Of a stretch of DNA of 64,000 bases, positions 25,444-37,296 are shown piece after piece; positions within the stretch are counted from its first letter, which is position 1; each line of letters opens with the position of its first letter. The position numbers were made by a program, and so were the translations under genes. The notes below the pieces were generated by a model. That model saw nothing but the letters and a program-made list of their open reading frames with translations. It did no database searches and was not told the DNA's origin. The DNA comes from an uncultured Pelagibacteraceae bacterium (GTDB taxonomy: Bacteria; Pseudomonadota; Alphaproteobacteria; Pelagibacterales; Pelagibacteraceae), in assembly GCA_902538495.1 (NCBI GenBank), contig CACBFJ010000003.1:39045-103044 (forward strand). The letters run 5' to 3'.

Positions 25444-25506
25444 AATTAATTAAAACTTGAATAAATAACAAAAACAATTGCAATTATAAATAACACTAAT
25501 AAGATT

Positions 25507-25536
25507 TTGTTATTTAGATTCATGCATAAATATAAT
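25507..25536 (+). promoter_or_regulatory. promoter of the M48 protease gene
   Basis: TTGTTA (25507-25512) and a perfect TATAAT (25531-25536) are 18 bases apart and lie 18 bases before the ATG of the following gene. Confidence 0.6.
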
Positions 25537-25553
25537 ATCAATGTTAAAGAAAA

Positions 25554-26381
25554 ATGAATAGAAGAAAATTTTTATCATATGTTGGCTGTAGTTGTGGCGG
25601 TTTTATTCTTAATTCCTGTGCATCAGCACCTATTACTGAAAGAAAACAATTAAGTATAATTCCCGAGGCAAAACTAAATGCCCAAGCAGCAAAAATCTAT
25701 GAAAAAGTTAAAAAAAAAGAAAAATTAAGTAAAGACACTAAAACACTCAATTTAATAAAAGATATTGGACAAAAGATGGAAGACTCAATTAGTGAATATT
25801 TTTATCAGTCTAAATTAGATGATCCTACAAAATATTTTGATTGGGAATATATATTAATTGATAATAAAAAAATTAGAAACGCATGGTGTATGCCAGGTGG
25901 AAAAATTGCAGTTTACACAGGTATATTAGATGTTACAAAAAATACTAATGGTCTGGCTGCAGTAATGGGACACGAAATTGCTCACGCAGTAGCAAAGCAT
26001 TCCGTAGAAAGAGCAAGTAGAGGAACATTATTGAATGTTGGTACAAAAATTATCGATATTGCAAGTGGAGGCGTTTTATCTGATATCAATAGAACCACAG
26101 GTATGGATACAGTAGGATTATTATCTCAATTAGGAATAATGAACCCTTTTAATAGAAAACAAGAGAGTGAAGCTGATTATCTAGGTATGATATTTTCGTC
26201 TTTATCTGGTTATGATATCAGGGAAACTCCAAAAATTTGGGAAAGAATGAAAGAATATAATAAAGGTCAGACACCTCCAGAATTTATGAGTACTCATCCT
26301 TCTGCTGAGAATAGAATTAAAAAAATTAACGAGTGGACAAATCAAATACTTTTAGAATACCCACCACTTAAAATTTCTTAA
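25554..26381 (+). CDS. M48-family metalloprotease, exported lipoprotein
   Basis: A 275-residue zinc protease. The N-terminus NRRKFLSYVG resembles a Tat signal, with a possible lipobox ending LNSC (Cys22), so it is probably an outer- or inner-membrane-anchored periplasmic enzyme. The metal site is HEIAH near residue 143, with the third ligand in ESEADYLG near 205. This matches LoiP/YcaL-type M48 proteins that remove misfolded outer-membrane proteins. It has its own promoter and stands alone. Confidence 0.9.
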   Translation: MNRRKFLSYVGCSCGGFILNSCASAPITERKQLSIIPEAKLNAQAAKIYEKVKKKEKLSKDTKTLNLIKDIGQKMEDSISEYFYQSKLDDPTKYFDWEYILIDNKKIRNAWCMPGGKIAVYTGILDVTKNTNGLAAVMGHEIAHAVAKHSVERASRGTLLNVGTKIIDIASGGVLSDINRTTGMDTVGLLSQLGIMNPFNRKQESEADYLGMIFSSLSGYDIRETPKIWERMKEYNKGQTPPEFMSTHPSAENRIKKINEWTNQILLEYPPLKIS

Positions 26382-26385
26382 GATG

Positions 26386-26461
<76 letters not shown>

Positions 26462-26543
26462 ATATATATTATTGATTTGGATGTATATACATAATTATAA
26501 GAATATTTCAAATGGCAATTTGTGAGACAAAAAAGTTAATTAA

Positions 26544-27656
<1,113 letters not shown>

Positions 27657-27669
27657 TTAAAAATTATGA

Positions 27670-28224
27670 CTATTTAAAACTTATAATCTTATCTGGATCA
27701 TTTACTGCCCCATTATTATTTTCATCTCCTCTTTTAATTTTGTCTACAAATTCCATGCCTTCAATAACTTTTCCAAAAACTGTATATTGCTTATCTAGAA
27801 AAGGTGCGGGCTTAAAACATATAAAAAATTGACTATTGGCACTGTTTGGATTTGAGGATCTAGCCATTGATAAAGTTCCTCTATCATGCGGGAGATTATT
27901 AAATTCTTGATTTAGATCTGGTAAATCTGATCCACCCATTCCAGCCATACTTAAATTAAAATCTTTAGAATTTGAGTTTCCAAACTTTACATCACCTGTT
28001 TGTGCCATAAAACCATCTATTACTCTATGAAAGACAACTCCATCATATTTGCCAGCTGTAGCTAATTCTTTAATTCGTTTTACATGATTTGGGGCAACAT
28101 CATCAAATAATTCAATTTTAACATCACCATCTTTAAGTTTTAAGATCATTATATTTTCCTCCGATATTGATTGATTAATTAATACAGAAAATAAAAAAAA
28201 TAATTTTAAAATTATTTTAAACAT
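27670..28224 (-). CDS. ppi: exported cyclophilin-type peptidyl-prolyl isomerase
   Basis: A 184-residue isomerase with a signal peptide of about 22 residues, hence periplasmic. The cyclophilin core is clear: VVFHRVIDGFMAQTGD with the catalytic arginine, LSMARSSNPNSANSQFFI, and YTVFGKVIEGMEFVDKI. It overlaps coaD by eight bases, so it forms a gyrA-coaD-ppi run. The symbol is generic. Confidence 0.92.
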   Translation of the reverse strand: MFKIILKLFFLFSVLINQSISEENIMILKLKDGDVKIELFDDVAPNHVKRIKELATAGKYDGVVFHRVIDGFMAQTGDVKFGNSNSKDFNLSMAGMGGSDLPDLNQEFNNLPHDRGTLSMARSSNPNSANSQFFICFKPAPFLDKQYTVFGKVIEGMEFVDKIKRGDENNNGAVNDPDKIISFK

Positions 28225-28711
28225 ATTTTTTTTCTAAAGCTTTTATAGTACTTTTTGTTGTAAATTTTTTTATATTACCTTTTAATTTTACAATTTCTTT
28301 AACAAATTTTGACGAAATAATTTGATTTTCAACATCGGACATTAAAAAAACAGTTTCTATACTATTATTAAGTTTTCTATTCATTCCAGCAAGTTGGAAT
28401 TCATATTCAAAATCTGAGGCTGCTCTAAGCCCTCTTAGTATAATGCTGGCTTTATTTTTTTTACATAAATCCGTTGTTAGAGTATTAAAAGGGATTACAT
28501 TAATTTTATTTTTATTAAGTTTTAAATCAAAAAAAAGTGCTTTTTTAACAATCTCTATTCTTTCATTAATATCAAATAAATAATCTTTATTATCAACATC
28601 AGAAACAGCAACTATTATTTTATTAAAAAGTTTTAATCCTTTCTTTATAACGTCTATATGACCATAAGTAATCGGATCAAAGGTTCCTGGATAAATTGAA
28701 ATTTTAGTCAT
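28217..28711 (-). CDS. coaD: phosphopantetheine adenylyltransferase
   Basis: A 164-residue nucleotidyltransferase for the fourth step of coenzyme A synthesis. The PGTFDPITYGH segment (8-18) gives the TxGH motif with Thr10 and His18; ILRGLRAASDFEYEFQLAGMNR and ISSKFVKEI are the remaining family signatures. It shares one base with the gyrA stop, so it is translated from the same message. Confidence 0.95.
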   Translation of the reverse strand: MTKISIYPGTFDPITYGHIDVIKKGLKLFNKIIVAVSDVDNKDYLFDINERIEIVKKALFFDLKLNKNKINVIPFNTLTTDLCKKNKASIILRGLRAASDFEYEFQLAGMNRKLNNSIETVFLMSDVENQIISSKFVKEIVKLKGNIKKFTTKSTIKALEKKYV

Positions 28712-31287
28712 TAAATTAAATTATCATCAATTTTATTTGCTGAAACTACTTTTTCCTCACCTGATAATTTAATTATTCTTACACCTTGTGTATTTCTTCC
28801 AGCGGTTCTAATTTCTTTCACAGCTACTCTTATAACTCTACCTTTGTTTGTTGATATAAGAATTTCATCTCCTTCAAATACAGGAAAAGATGATGAAATA
28901 TCACCATTTCTTGGTGAATTAACAATTCCTATTATACCCTTACCACCTCTATTCGTAACTCTGTAATCAGTATGTAATGTTTTTTTTCCAAACCCATTTT
29001 GTGTAATCGATAAAATAAATTTTTCTTTTGCTTTAATTTCAGATTTTTCATCTTTGCTCTTTTTTCCATTTTTACTATATTTGTCGTTATCAATGATAGA
29101 TAATGATACAATTTGATCATTTGGTGATAAAACAATACCCTTAATCCCTTTTGAAGATCTACCTTTAAAAACTCTCAATTTTTTTGATTCAAATCTAATG
29201 CACTTTCCAAATTTGGTGCTTAGTATTATGTCTTGATCTTCTTTACAAATCTTTACTCCAACAATTTTATCATTGTTGTCCAATTTCATCGCAATTTTAC
29301 CTGCCGTATTTATTGAAGAAAAATCCTCTAAACTATTTTTTCTTATCTTTCCATTAGCCGTGGCAAATACTATCTGGTAATTCTTTAACTCAGAATCCTC
29401 AGGAAATGGCATTATAGAGCTTATAGATTGATGACTTTTGAGAGGTAAAATGTTGAATAAAGATTTTCCTTTAGAGGATGAAGATCCAACCGGTATTTTC
29501 CAAGCTTTAATTCTGTAAACAAGACCCTCGGTTGAAAAAAACAAAACAGATGTATGGGTGTTAACCGATAGTGTTTGGACAACAGAGTCTTCATTTCTCG
29601 TTGTAATACCAGTTTTTCCTTTTCCTCCTCTTTTTTGTTGTTTTATATTATTTAAAGATCCTCTTTTAATATAGCCTTGAAGAGTAACAGTAATTATTAC
29701 AGACTCTTTTTGAATAGTTTCCTCAATATCATAATTTAAAACAGCATCAATAATATCTGTTCTTCTTTTAACCGAAAATTTTTCTTTTATATCATTTAAC
29801 TCATTGCTAATTACATTTAACAATTCTTTTTTTGAAGAAATAATTTTTTTATATTTTTTTATCAATTCAGAAAGTTTTTTTATTTCAATTTCTATTTCAT
29901 TGATACCCAGTGCAGTTAGTTTTTGTAATCTTAATTCTAAAATTGAATTAACTTGAATTTCAGATAAAGAATACATTCCTTTAGAAGTTTTGTTTTCAAT
30001 TAAATTTATCATCTTTAATGATTTATTTATTTTCCATTTAATTTTAAGAAGTGAGCTTTTTGCTTCTTCAGGATTTTTTGATGATCTTATAATTTTTATA
30101 ACTTTATCTAAATTTTCAACTGACACAGATAAACCAATCAATATATGTGCTCTTTCTTCAGCTTTATTCAAATCAAATTTTGTTTTTTTGATTACTACAC
30201 TTTCTCTAAAATTTAAAAAATGGGATAAAAAATCTTTTAAATTACATGTAATAGGTTTTCCCTCAACTATTGCTAAAGTATTAAAACCAAAAGAGCTTTC
30301 TATTTGAGTATTTTTATATAATTGTCTTTTGACTGTCTCCGGTTCAACACCAGTTCTTAAATCTATAGATACTCTTATCCCTTCCCTGTTGGACTCATCT
30401 CTTATATCTCTTATGCCTTCTATTTTTTTTTCTCTTACCAATTGAGCTATTCTCTCATTTAAAACCGACTTATTAACTTGATACGGAATAGAAGTTATTA
30501 CTAATCTCTCCCTACCATTCTTCATTTGTTCAATAGAAATTTGACCGCGGACTTTAAAAGACCCTCTTCCTTTAGTGTAACCCTCTTTAATCATATCTTT
30601 TCCTATGATTACTCCGCCCGTTGGAAAATCAGGACCAGGTATAAATTTCATTAATTGCTTAACAGTAATGTCCTTATTTTCAATTAATGCTAAAGTTCCA
30701 TCTATTATTTCTCCCAAGTTATGAGGTGGAATACTTGTTGCCATTCCAACTGCTATACCGCCGGCACCATTAACTAAAAGATTTGGATATTGAGCAGGAA
30801 GAACGCTTGGTTCTTTTTCCGTTTCATCATAATTACTTTTAAAATCAATAGTGTTCTTTTCAATATCATCTATAAGAAACTGAGATACTTTTGAGAGTCT
30901 TGTCTCGGTATATCTCATTGCCGCTGCTGGATCTCCGTCTATAGAACCAAAATTTCCTTGCCCTTCAACCAGAGGTAAACTCATTGAAAAATCTTGAACC
31001 ATCCGAACTAATGCGTCATATACAGATTGATCTCCATGTGGGTGATATTTACCAATTACATCACCGACTATTCTAGCTGATTTTCTAAATTGTTTTGACC
31101 AGTCATAACCTCCTTTGTACATTGCATATAAAATTCTTCTATGAACAGGTTTTAATCCATCTCTGATATCAGGTAGAGCACGGCTGACGATAACGCTCAT
31201 TGCATAAGATAGATATGACGAGCTCATCTCGTCATGCATGGATATCAACTTAATATTCTTATCGTTTTGATTTTCAGAATTTTGCAT
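28711..31287 (-). CDS. gyrA: DNA gyrase subunit A
   Basis: An 858-residue subunit of the supercoiling topoisomerase. The catalytic tyrosine is Tyr126 in [10 protein letters not shown], the quinolone-region helix reads [12 protein letters not shown] (glutamine where E. coli has Ser83), and the C-terminal beta-pinwheel begins after [11 protein letters not shown], the GyrA box. Six repeats of the pinwheel are consistent with the length. It starts five bases after the end of ssb and overlaps coaD by one. Confidence 0.96.
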   Translation of the reverse strand: MQNSENQNDKNIKLISMHDEMSSSYLSYAMSVIVSRALPDIRDGLKPVHRRILYAMYKGGYDWSKQFRKSARIVGDVIGKYHPHGDQSVYDALVRMVQDFSMSLPLVEGQGNFGSIDGDPAAAMRYTETRLSKVSQFLIDDIEKNTIDFKSNYDETEKEPSVLPAQYPNLLVNGAGGIAVGMATSIPPHNLGEIIDGTLALIENKDITVKQLMKFIPGPDFPTGGVIIGKDMIKEGYTKGRGSFKVRGQISIEQMKNGRERLVITSIPYQVNKSVLNERIAQLVREKKIEGIRDIRDESNREGIRVSIDLRTGVEPETVKRQLYKNTQIESSFGFNTLAIVEGKPITCNLKDFLSHFLNFRESVVIKKTKFDLNKAEERAHILIGLSVSVENLDKVIKIIRSSKNPEEAKSSLLKIKWKINKSLKMINLIENKTSKGMYSLSEIQVNSILELRLQKLTALGINEIEIEIKKLSELIKKYKKIISSKKELLNVISNELNDIKEKFSVKRRTDIIDAVLNYDIEETIQKESVIITVTLQGYIKRGSLNNIKQQKRGGKGKTGITTRNEDSVVQTLSVNTHTSVLFFSTEGLVYRIKAWKIPVGSSSSKGKSLFNILPLKSHQSISSIMPFPEDSELKNYQIVFATANGKIRKNSLEDFSSINTAGKIAMKLDNNDKIVGVKICKEDQDIILSTKFGKCIRFESKKLRVFKGRSSKGIKGIVLSPNDQIVSLSIIDNDKYSKNGKKSKDEKSEIKAKEKFILSITQNGFGKKTLHTDYRVTNRGGKGIIGIVNSPRNGDISSSFPVFEGDEILISTNKGRVIRVAVKEIRTAGRNTQGVRIIKLSGEEKVVSANKIDDNLI

Positions 31288-31292
31288 AATTG

Positions 31293-31745
31293 CTAAAATG
31301 GAATTTCGTCATCCATTTCGTTAGAAATCTGAGACATATCATCATTATTATTTAATGATTTATTATCATTTGCAATACTGCCACCCGAATTACCTCCACC
31401 CAACATTGTAAGTGAGGAATTATATCCTTGAATAATTATCTCAGTAGAAAATTTATCTTGGCCTGATTGTTCGTCTTTCCATTTTCTTGTAGATAGTTGT
31501 CCCTCAACATATATTTGAGCTCCCTTTTTAAGATATTGTTGAACAACATTTACAAGACCCTCATTAAATACAACTACACGGTGCCATTCAGTTTTTTCTT
31601 TTTTTTCTCCAGAATTTTTATCTTTCCAGGATTGACTTGTAGCAAGACTAAGTCTTGCAACATTTTTTCCATTTACCATTTGCTTAATTTCAGGATCTGC
31701 GCCCAAACGACCAATTAAAAGTACTTTATTTAAACTTCCAGCCAT
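31293..31745 (-). CDS. ssb: single-stranded DNA-binding protein
   Basis: A 150-residue SSB: an OB-fold (about 1-110) beginning [19 protein letters not shown] and containing EWHRVVVF and [11 protein letters not shown], then a glycine/asparagine linker and the acidic tip DDEIPF that recruits partner proteins. It diverges from uvrA with a 90-base gap, a pairing seen in many proteobacteria. No GTTC-N7-GTTC LexA box was seen in the gap. Confidence 0.95.
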   Translation of the reverse strand: MAGSLNKVLLIGRLGADPEIKQMVNGKNVARLSLATSQSWKDKNSGEKKEKTEWHRVVVFNEGLVNVVQQYLKKGAQIYVEGQLSTRKWKDEQSGQDKFSTEIIIQGYNSSLTMLGGGNSGGSIANDNKSLNNNDDMSQISNEMDDEIPF

Positions 31746-31835
31746 AATATTTTAATATTTGTATTATTAATTAATTAGATTTATATCACAATTTACTCTG
31801 AATATTAATTTTATTAAGTCAAAGCAATAAGAATT

Positions 31836-34694
31836 ATGATGAAAAAGATACTTATTAAGGGGGCTAAAGAGCACAATCTAAAAAATATTTCATTAGAAAT
31901 TCCTAAAGACAAATTTGTGGTTATAACAGGCCTATCTGGCTCTGGAAAATCTTCGCTAGCGTTCGATACCGTTTATGCAGAAGGTCAAAGAAGGTACGTT
32001 GAAAGTTTATCAGCTTATGCACGTCAGTTCTTAGACAAAATGAAAAAACCTAATGTTGATTTAATTGAAGGTTTGAGCCCCGCTATTTCTATTGAGCAAA
32101 AGAATACTTCAAAAAATCCTAGATCTACTGTCGCAACAGTTACTGAAATTTATGATTATATGAGAGTTCTCTATGCAAGAGCAGGAATTCCGTATTCACC
32201 TTTCACCGGTAAACCAATAGTATCTCAAACAATTACTCAAATTGTAGATAAAATTAAAGAATTACCAAAGAAGTCAACGATTTATTTATTTGCTCCGGTA
32301 GTAAGAGGACGTAAAGGGGAATACAAAAAAGAAATATTGGGCTTTAAAAAGCGTGGATTTAGAAAAATTAAAATAGATGATAAACTTTATGATATAGATA
32401 ATGTTCCTGAACTTAATAAAAAGATAAAGCACGATATATATGTCTTAGTTGATAGGATTATATTAAATTCATCTTTAGGTAATCGGTTAGCAGAGGGAAT
32501 TGAAACATCAATAAATTTAGCAAATGGTTTAGTTTTTGTTGAGTATGAAAATGAAACCTTACCCAAAAAGTTTAGAAAATTAGAGAAATTAATATTTTCA
32601 ACTAAATTTGCTTGTCCTGAAAGTGGTTTTACAATTGAGGAAATTGAACCAAGATTATTTTCTTTCAATAGTCCGTTTGGTGCCTGTGAGGAATGTGAGG
32701 GTATAGGAATAAAACTTAATGTCGACCCTAACTTAGTCATACCGAATGAAAAAAAATCTATTATTGATGGTGCTATCGAACCATGGGCTAAAACCACTAC
32801 TTTATATTATGCCCAAACACTATCTTCCCTAGCAAAACACTACGATTTCTCTCTTAATGAAAGATGGAATAAATTACCAAAAAAAATAAAAGATATAATA
32901 CTTTATGGTTCTGATGATGAAGAAATAAAATTTACTTACGATGATGGATATGAAAAATATTCACATAAGAAATCGTTTGAGGGTGTCATAAACAATCTTG
33001 AGCGAAGGTATCTAGAAACTGATAGTGATTGGAAAAGAGAGGAGATATCTCAGTATCAATCAGATACTAAATGTGAAAGATGTAATGGTCATAGACTTAA
33101 AGATGAGGCTTTGTGTGTAAAAATAGATGGTTTACATATCAGTGAAGTAACTGAAAAATCAATTTTAGAGGCCTCGAAATGGTTTAAGGAACTTCAGACA
33201 AACCTAAATAAAAAACAATTTAAAATTGCTGAACATATTTTGAAAGAAATAAATGAAAGATTAGATTTTTTATTAAACGTTGGTCTTGATTATTTGACAC
33301 TATCAAGAGAGTCAGGCACATTATCAGGAGGTGAGTCGCAAAGAATACGGCTTGCTTCGCAAATAGGATCGGGTTTAACAGGTGTTCTCTATGTTTTAGA
33401 TGAACCATCTATAGGTCTTCATCAAAAAGATAATGTAAAATTAATTAATGCTTTAAAACGATTAAGAGATTTAGGAAATACTGTTATTGTTGTTGAACAT
33501 GATACAGAGACAATGGAAAATGCTGATCATATAATTGATCTAGGTCCAGAAGCTGGTAATAATGGTGGCCAAGTTGTAGCGCAAGGAACTTTTAAAGAAA
33601 TAGGTCAGAACAAAGACAGTATTACTGGAAAATATTTATCAAATAAACTCAAAATCATAGTTCCACCAAAAAGAAGATTAGCTAAGAATGGAAGATTTTT
33701 AGAAATTACTGGTGCTACAGGAAATAATTTAGATAACGTAAATTTAAAGATACCCTTAGGAAGTTTAACATGTGTAACTGGAGTATCTGGAAGTGGAAAG
33801 TCTACATTAGTTTTACAAACGCTTTATAATGCCCTGAACCTAACTTTAAATAATAATAAATCTAGAAAAATTCCCAAACCATTTAAAAATTTCAAAGGAA
33901 CAGAATTAATAGATAAAGTTATTGATATTGATCAATCACCTATTGGTCGTACTCCAAGATCAAATCCAGCAACGTACACTGGTGCTTTTGGACCAATAAG
34001 AGACTGGTTTACATCTCTACCAGAGTCTAAATCAAGAGGTTATAAACCTGGTAGATTTTCTTTCAATGTTAAGGGCGGTAGATGTGAAGCTTGTGAAGGT
34101 GATGGAGTTATTACATATGAAATGCACTTTCTCCCTGATGTATATATTCAATGTGATGAATGTAAAGGTACAAGATATAATCGTGAGACTTTAGAAATAA
34201 AGTTTAAAGATAAAAGTATTGCGGATGTTCTGAATATGACGGTTGATGAAGGATGTGAATATTTCGAAAATATAACAAATATCAAGACTAAATTACTTAC
34301 TCTTAAAAAAGTTGGATTAGGTTATATAAAAATTGGACAACAAGCCACCACTCTCTCTGGTGGAGAAGCTCAAAGAATAAAGCTTGCAAAAGAATTATCC
34401 AAAAGATCAACTGGACGTACAATGTATATACTTGATGAGCCAACAACTGGTTTACATCAACATGACATAAAAAAGCTATTAGAAATTTTGCATACATTTG
34501 TTGCTCTTGGAAATACAGTAGTAGTAATTGAACATAATCTTGATGTTATAAAAACAGCGGATTACATAGTTGATATGGGCCCCGAGGGTGGAGTTAAAGG
34601 TGGAAAAATTATTGCAGAGGGAAAACCAGAAGATATTTGTAAAATTGATCAGAGTTATACTGGAAAATTCCTTAAACCTTTACTTATCAACTAA
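31836..34694 (+). CDS. uvrA: excinuclease ABC subunit A
   Basis: A 952-residue damage-recognition ATPase of nucleotide excision repair. Two ABC modules show Walker A loops GLSGSGKSS (about 32-40) and GVSGSGKST, with signatures [12 protein letters not shown] and [12 protein letters not shown]. The first zinc finger has CPESGF in place of CxxC, as I recall for alphaproteobacterial UvrA; the second (CEAC and CDEC) is intact. ATG ATG begin the gene; the second Met is equally possible. Confidence 0.96.
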   Translation: MMKKILIKGAKEHNLKNISLEIPKDKFVVITGLSGSGKSSLAFDTVYAEGQRRYVESLSAYARQFLDKMKKPNVDLIEGLSPAISIEQKNTSKNPRSTVATVTEIYDYMRVLYARAGIPYSPFTGKPIVSQTITQIVDKIKELPKKSTIYLFAPVVRGRKGEYKKEILGFKKRGFRKIKIDDKLYDIDNVPELNKKIKHDIYVLVDRIILNSSLGNRLAEGIETSINLANGLVFVEYENETLPKKFRKLEKLIFSTKFACPESGFTIEEIEPRLFSFNSPFGACEECEGIGIKLNVDPNLVIPNEKKSIIDGAIEPWAKTTTLYYAQTLSSLAKHYDFSLNERWNKLPKKIKDIILYGSDDEEIKFTYDDGYEKYSHKKSFEGVINNLERRYLETDSDWKREEISQYQSDTKCERCNGHRLKDEALCVKIDGLHISEVTEKSILEASKWFKELQTNLNKKQFKIAEHILKEINERLDFLLNVGLDYLTLSRESGTLSGGESQRIRLASQIGSGLTGVLYVLDEPSIGLHQKDNVKLINALKRLRDLGNTVIVVEHDTETMENADHIIDLGPEAGNNGGQVVAQGTFKEIGQNKDSITGKYLSNKLKIIVPPKRRLAKNGRFLEITGATGNNLDNVNLKIPLGSLTCVTGVSGSGKSTLVLQTLYNALNLTLNNNKSRKIPKPFKNFKGTELIDKVIDIDQSPIGRTPRSNPATYTGAFGPIRDWFTSLPESKSRGYKPGRFSFNVKGGRCEACEGDGVITYEMHFLPDVYIQCDECKGTRYNRETLEIKFKDKSIADVLNMTVDEGCEYFENITNIKTKLLTLKKVGLGYIKIGQQATTLSGGEAQRIKLAKELSKRSTGRTMYILDEPTTGLHQHDIKKLLEILHTFVALGNTVVVIEHNLDVIKTADYIVDMGPEGGVKGGKIIAEGKPEDICKIDQSYTGKFLKPLLIN

Positions 34695-34713
34695 ATTAAT
34701 TATAAATGCCAAA

Positions 34714-35139
34714 ATGAACAATGATCTAGATCAAACAAAAAAAGATTTTAAGGCTATGGGGTTGACTATGGAAAATCTTTCAATTTGTTATGGACTATTT
34801 TTAGTTATATGGGGAATTATAGTTAGCTTAATAAGTAAATCTGGCTCCTTTACTTCATATATTCCATCCTTTTTAGGTCTACCCATTTTAATTTTTTCTT
34901 ATCTAGCAATTAAATTTGAGGCCAAGAAAAAAATATTTATGCATATAGTAGTTCTTTTTGGACTGATTATTTTTTTTGGAGGTTTAGATTTTGTAAGATC
35001 ACTACTAACAGGTAGTGCTTTTGAAAATATTTGGGCTGATATTTCAAAACTAATGATGTTGTTGACAGGTTCCTTTTTTACGTTTCAATGTATAAAATCT
35101 TTTATACATGCTAGAAAATCAAAAGAGATAAATACTTAA
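34714..35139 (+). CDS. hypothetical membrane protein
   Basis: A 141-residue protein with about four hydrophobic segments (roughly 20-42, 48-66, 72-92, 105-125) and charged termini. A longer frame opens at 34570 inside uvrA; the ATG at 34714 is preferred because it avoids that overlap and starts where membrane-protein-like composition begins. It follows uvrA by 19 bases and ends one base before the convergent sodB stop. Family not recognised. Confidence 0.65.
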   Translation: MNNDLDQTKKDFKAMGLTMENLSICYGLFLVIWGIIVSLISKSGSFTSYIPSFLGLPILIFSYLAIKFEAKKKIFMHIVVLFGLIIFFGGLDFVRSLLTGSAFENIWADISKLMMLLTGSFFTFQCIKSFIHARKSKEINT

Positions 35140-35733
35140 TCAATCAAGTAAAGAGTCGACAAACTCCCAATTAACCAAACTGTCTAAAAATTTGTCCAAA
35201 TATTCCGGTCTTCGATTTCTATAATCAATATAATAAGAGTGTTCCCATACATCACATCCCAAAATTGGTTTCATATTGTCAATTAAGGGGTTGGCTGCAT
35301 TAGCAGTTTTTGTTACGACAAGTTTGTCATTGTTTATCGATAACCAACACCAACCAGAACCAAACTGAGTGATCCCCGCTTGCTTAAAATCCTTCTTGAA
35401 ATTATCTATATTTCCAAAATCAGATACTATCCTTTTTTCTAATTTCGGCGGCATATTTCCACCTCCTTTAGGTTTCATACATTTCCAAAATAAATTATGG
35501 TTCCAATGTTGACTTGCATTATTAAATATTCCCGATTTAGAATTATCTTTTGAGCTTGCCAAAATTATATCCTCTAATGACTTATTCGCCATATCTGTAT
35601 CTTTTATAAAGTTATTTAAATTCGTAATATAGGTTTGATGATGTTTGCCATGATGTAAATCTAATGTTTCTTCAGACATTATAGGAGATAATGCATTATT
35701 TGCGTAATCTAGTTTTGGTAATGTAAATTCCAT
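35140..35733 (-). CDS. sodB: superoxide dismutase, iron type
   Basis: A 197-residue dismutase. The four metal ligands are visible: His27 (LHHGKHH), His79 (QHWNHNLFW), Asp161 and His165 (CDVWEHSYYIDY). Glutamine 75 in NNASQHWNH is the position that marks iron-type enzymes, where manganese enzymes carry glycine and place glutamine elsewhere. The length matches bacterial FeSOD and no signal peptide is present. It diverges from the PuuD-like gene. Confidence 0.93.
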   Translation of the reverse strand: MEFTLPKLDYANNALSPIMSEETLDLHHGKHHQTYITNLNNFIKDTDMANKSLEDIILASSKDNSKSGIFNNASQHWNHNLFWKCMKPKGGGNMPPKLEKRIVSDFGNIDNFKKDFKQAGITQFGSGWCWLSINNDKLVVTKTANAANPLIDNMKPILGCDVWEHSYYIDYRNRRPEYLDKFLDSLVNWEFVDSLLD

Positions 35734-35806
35734 ATTATTTAACTCAGTTTGAAAAATATATTATTTATAATATAATTAATTTTTTATTTAAATAAAATTT
35801 TATTTT

Positions 35807-36409
35807 ATGATTAAGATATTATCATCCTTATCAAAAACTATCCATTTTTCTTTCGCTTTAACAATATTATTGTTTTTAGTTTTATTTTTTTTTAATGGGG
35901 GTTTTGTTTTTGATACTCTGTTCTGGAGTTCTATATGCAGATTTTTACACGTAAGTGTTGCAATCATGTGGATTGGTTTATTATGGTACTTTAATTTTAT
36001 TCAAATTCCTAATATGTCGCAAATTCCAGATGAACAAAAACCTGCTATAAGTAAAGTTATCGCCCCAGCTGCCTTATTTTATTTCCGTTGGGCTGCTCTT
36101 CTTACTATTTTATCTGGATCTATTTTGGCTCTTTTAAATGGTTACTTGTATGATGCAATGACATTGAGTATTTCTTCTGGTATTCCAAAACATACAGTAA
36201 TTGGGATTGGAATGTGGCTAGGGGTTATTATGGCTTTTAATGTATGGTTTATAATATGGCCGAATCAAAAAAGAGCCTTGGGTATAGTGGAGTGTGAACA
36301 AGAAATTAAAACTAAATCCGCAAGAATAGCAATGTTAACATCAAGAACAAATACCTTACTATCAATACCTATGCTATTTACAATGGTTATAGCGCAAAAT
36401 TTGTATTAA
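35807..36409 (+). CDS. urate hydroxylase PuuD-like membrane protein
   Basis: A 200-residue protein with about five hydrophobic segments. RFLHVSVAIMWIGLLWYFNF (46-65) and the later FYFRWAALLT and IWPNQKRALG segments match the N-terminal membrane domain of the PuuD (Urate_ox_N) family. The cytochrome c domain found in PuuD proper is missing, so urate oxidation cannot be assumed. It ends four bases into the convergent secF gene. Confidence 0.8.
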   Translation: MIKILSSLSKTIHFSFALTILLFLVLFFFNGGFVFDTLFWSSICRFLHVSVAIMWIGLLWYFNFIQIPNMSQIPDEQKPAISKVIAPAALFYFRWAALLTILSGSILALLNGYLYDAMTLSISSGIPKHTVIGIGMWLGVIMAFNVWFIIWPNQKRALGIVECEQEIKTKSARIAMLTSRTNTLLSIPMLFTMVIAQNLY

Positions 36410-37296
36410 TTTTTTTCTTCATCTTTTAAAATAGTTTTTTGAGAAACATTTAATCTTACGAGAATTGTATTCGCTATATAGATTGACGAATAAGTTCCAA
36501 AAATAACACCAAAAATCATAGCCAATGAGAAACCTTTTAAAATTTCTCCACCAAAAATAAAAATTGAGACTAATGCTAAAAGTGTCGTTATTGATGTGAT
36601 TAAGGTTCTTGATAAAGTTTCATTAATTGAGATATTAGTTAATTCAAATATTTTAATATCAGCATATTTTCTTAAATTTTCACGAACACGATCAAAAATA
36701 ACTACTGTATCATTCATTGAATAACCAACTATTGTTAAAACAGCAGCTATTATTGATAAATTTATTTCCAAACCTAGTAACGAAAACAGACCCAGCGTAA
36801 CAATTACATCATGAAATAATGCACAAATAGCACCAAGACTAAATTGCCATTCAAATCTTATCCAAATATAGATTAGCATAAGAGCTAATGCTACCGAAAT
36901 AGCAATTACACCTGACTTTAATAATTCAGCACTTACTTTAGGGCCAACATTCTCAACTCTTCTAAAATCTATATTATTTCCAAATGATTTATCTAAATTT
37001 TTTTTAATGTCTTCAATAATATTCTTTTTATTATCTTTGTTTTCAAACTTAATTAAATAGTCAGTTTCATTACCAAATTTTTTTACTGAAACATCTCCTA
37101 AATCCATTTGATTAAATCTATCTCTTAAGGTTGATACATTAACTTTTGAGTCTGTAGACCTAAGTTCAATTAAAATACCTCCTTTAAAATCAATTCCAAA
37201 ATTTAATCCCTTAAATATTAAAAATAATAAAGAAATAACCACTAATGATATAGATAATATGTTAAATTGGTTATAGTATTTATTAAAAGCTATCAT
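36406..37296 (-). CDS. secF: protein translocase subunit SecF
   Basis: A 296-residue inner-membrane protein with six hydrophobic segments that, with SecD, uses the proton gradient to pull exported proteins into the periplasm. NFGIDFKGGILIELR near 31-45 is the SecF signature, and YSMNDTVVIFDRVREN near 190 the conserved membrane-loop motif. It follows secD directly on the same strand with no gap. Confidence 0.95.
   Translation of the reverse strand: MIAFNKYYNQFNILSISLVVISLLFLIFKGLNFGIDFKGGILIELRSTDSKVNVSTLRDRFNQMDLGDVSVKKFGNETDYLIKFENKDNKKNIIEDIKKNLDKSFGNNIDFRRVENVGPKVSAELLKSGVIAISVALALMLIYIWIRFEWQFSLGAICALFHDVIVTLGLFSLLGLEINLSIIAAVLTIVGYSMNDTVVIFDRVRENLRKYADIKIFELTNISINETLSRTLITSITTLLALVSIFIFGGEILKGFSLAMIFGVIFGTYSSIYIANTILVRLNVSQKTILKDEEKN

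Noticed and set aside
29990..30307. Plus-strand ORF inside gyrA
   Set aside because: Shadow of gyrA coding sequence with no features of its own.
32387..32797. Antisense ORF of 136 codons inside uvrA
   Set aside because: It is opposite a highly conserved gene, has no ribosome binding site and no recognisable protein pattern.
34570..34713. N-terminal extension of the membrane protein behind uvrA
   Set aside because: It is the out-of-frame shadow of the uvrA end; the membrane-like sequence begins at 34714.
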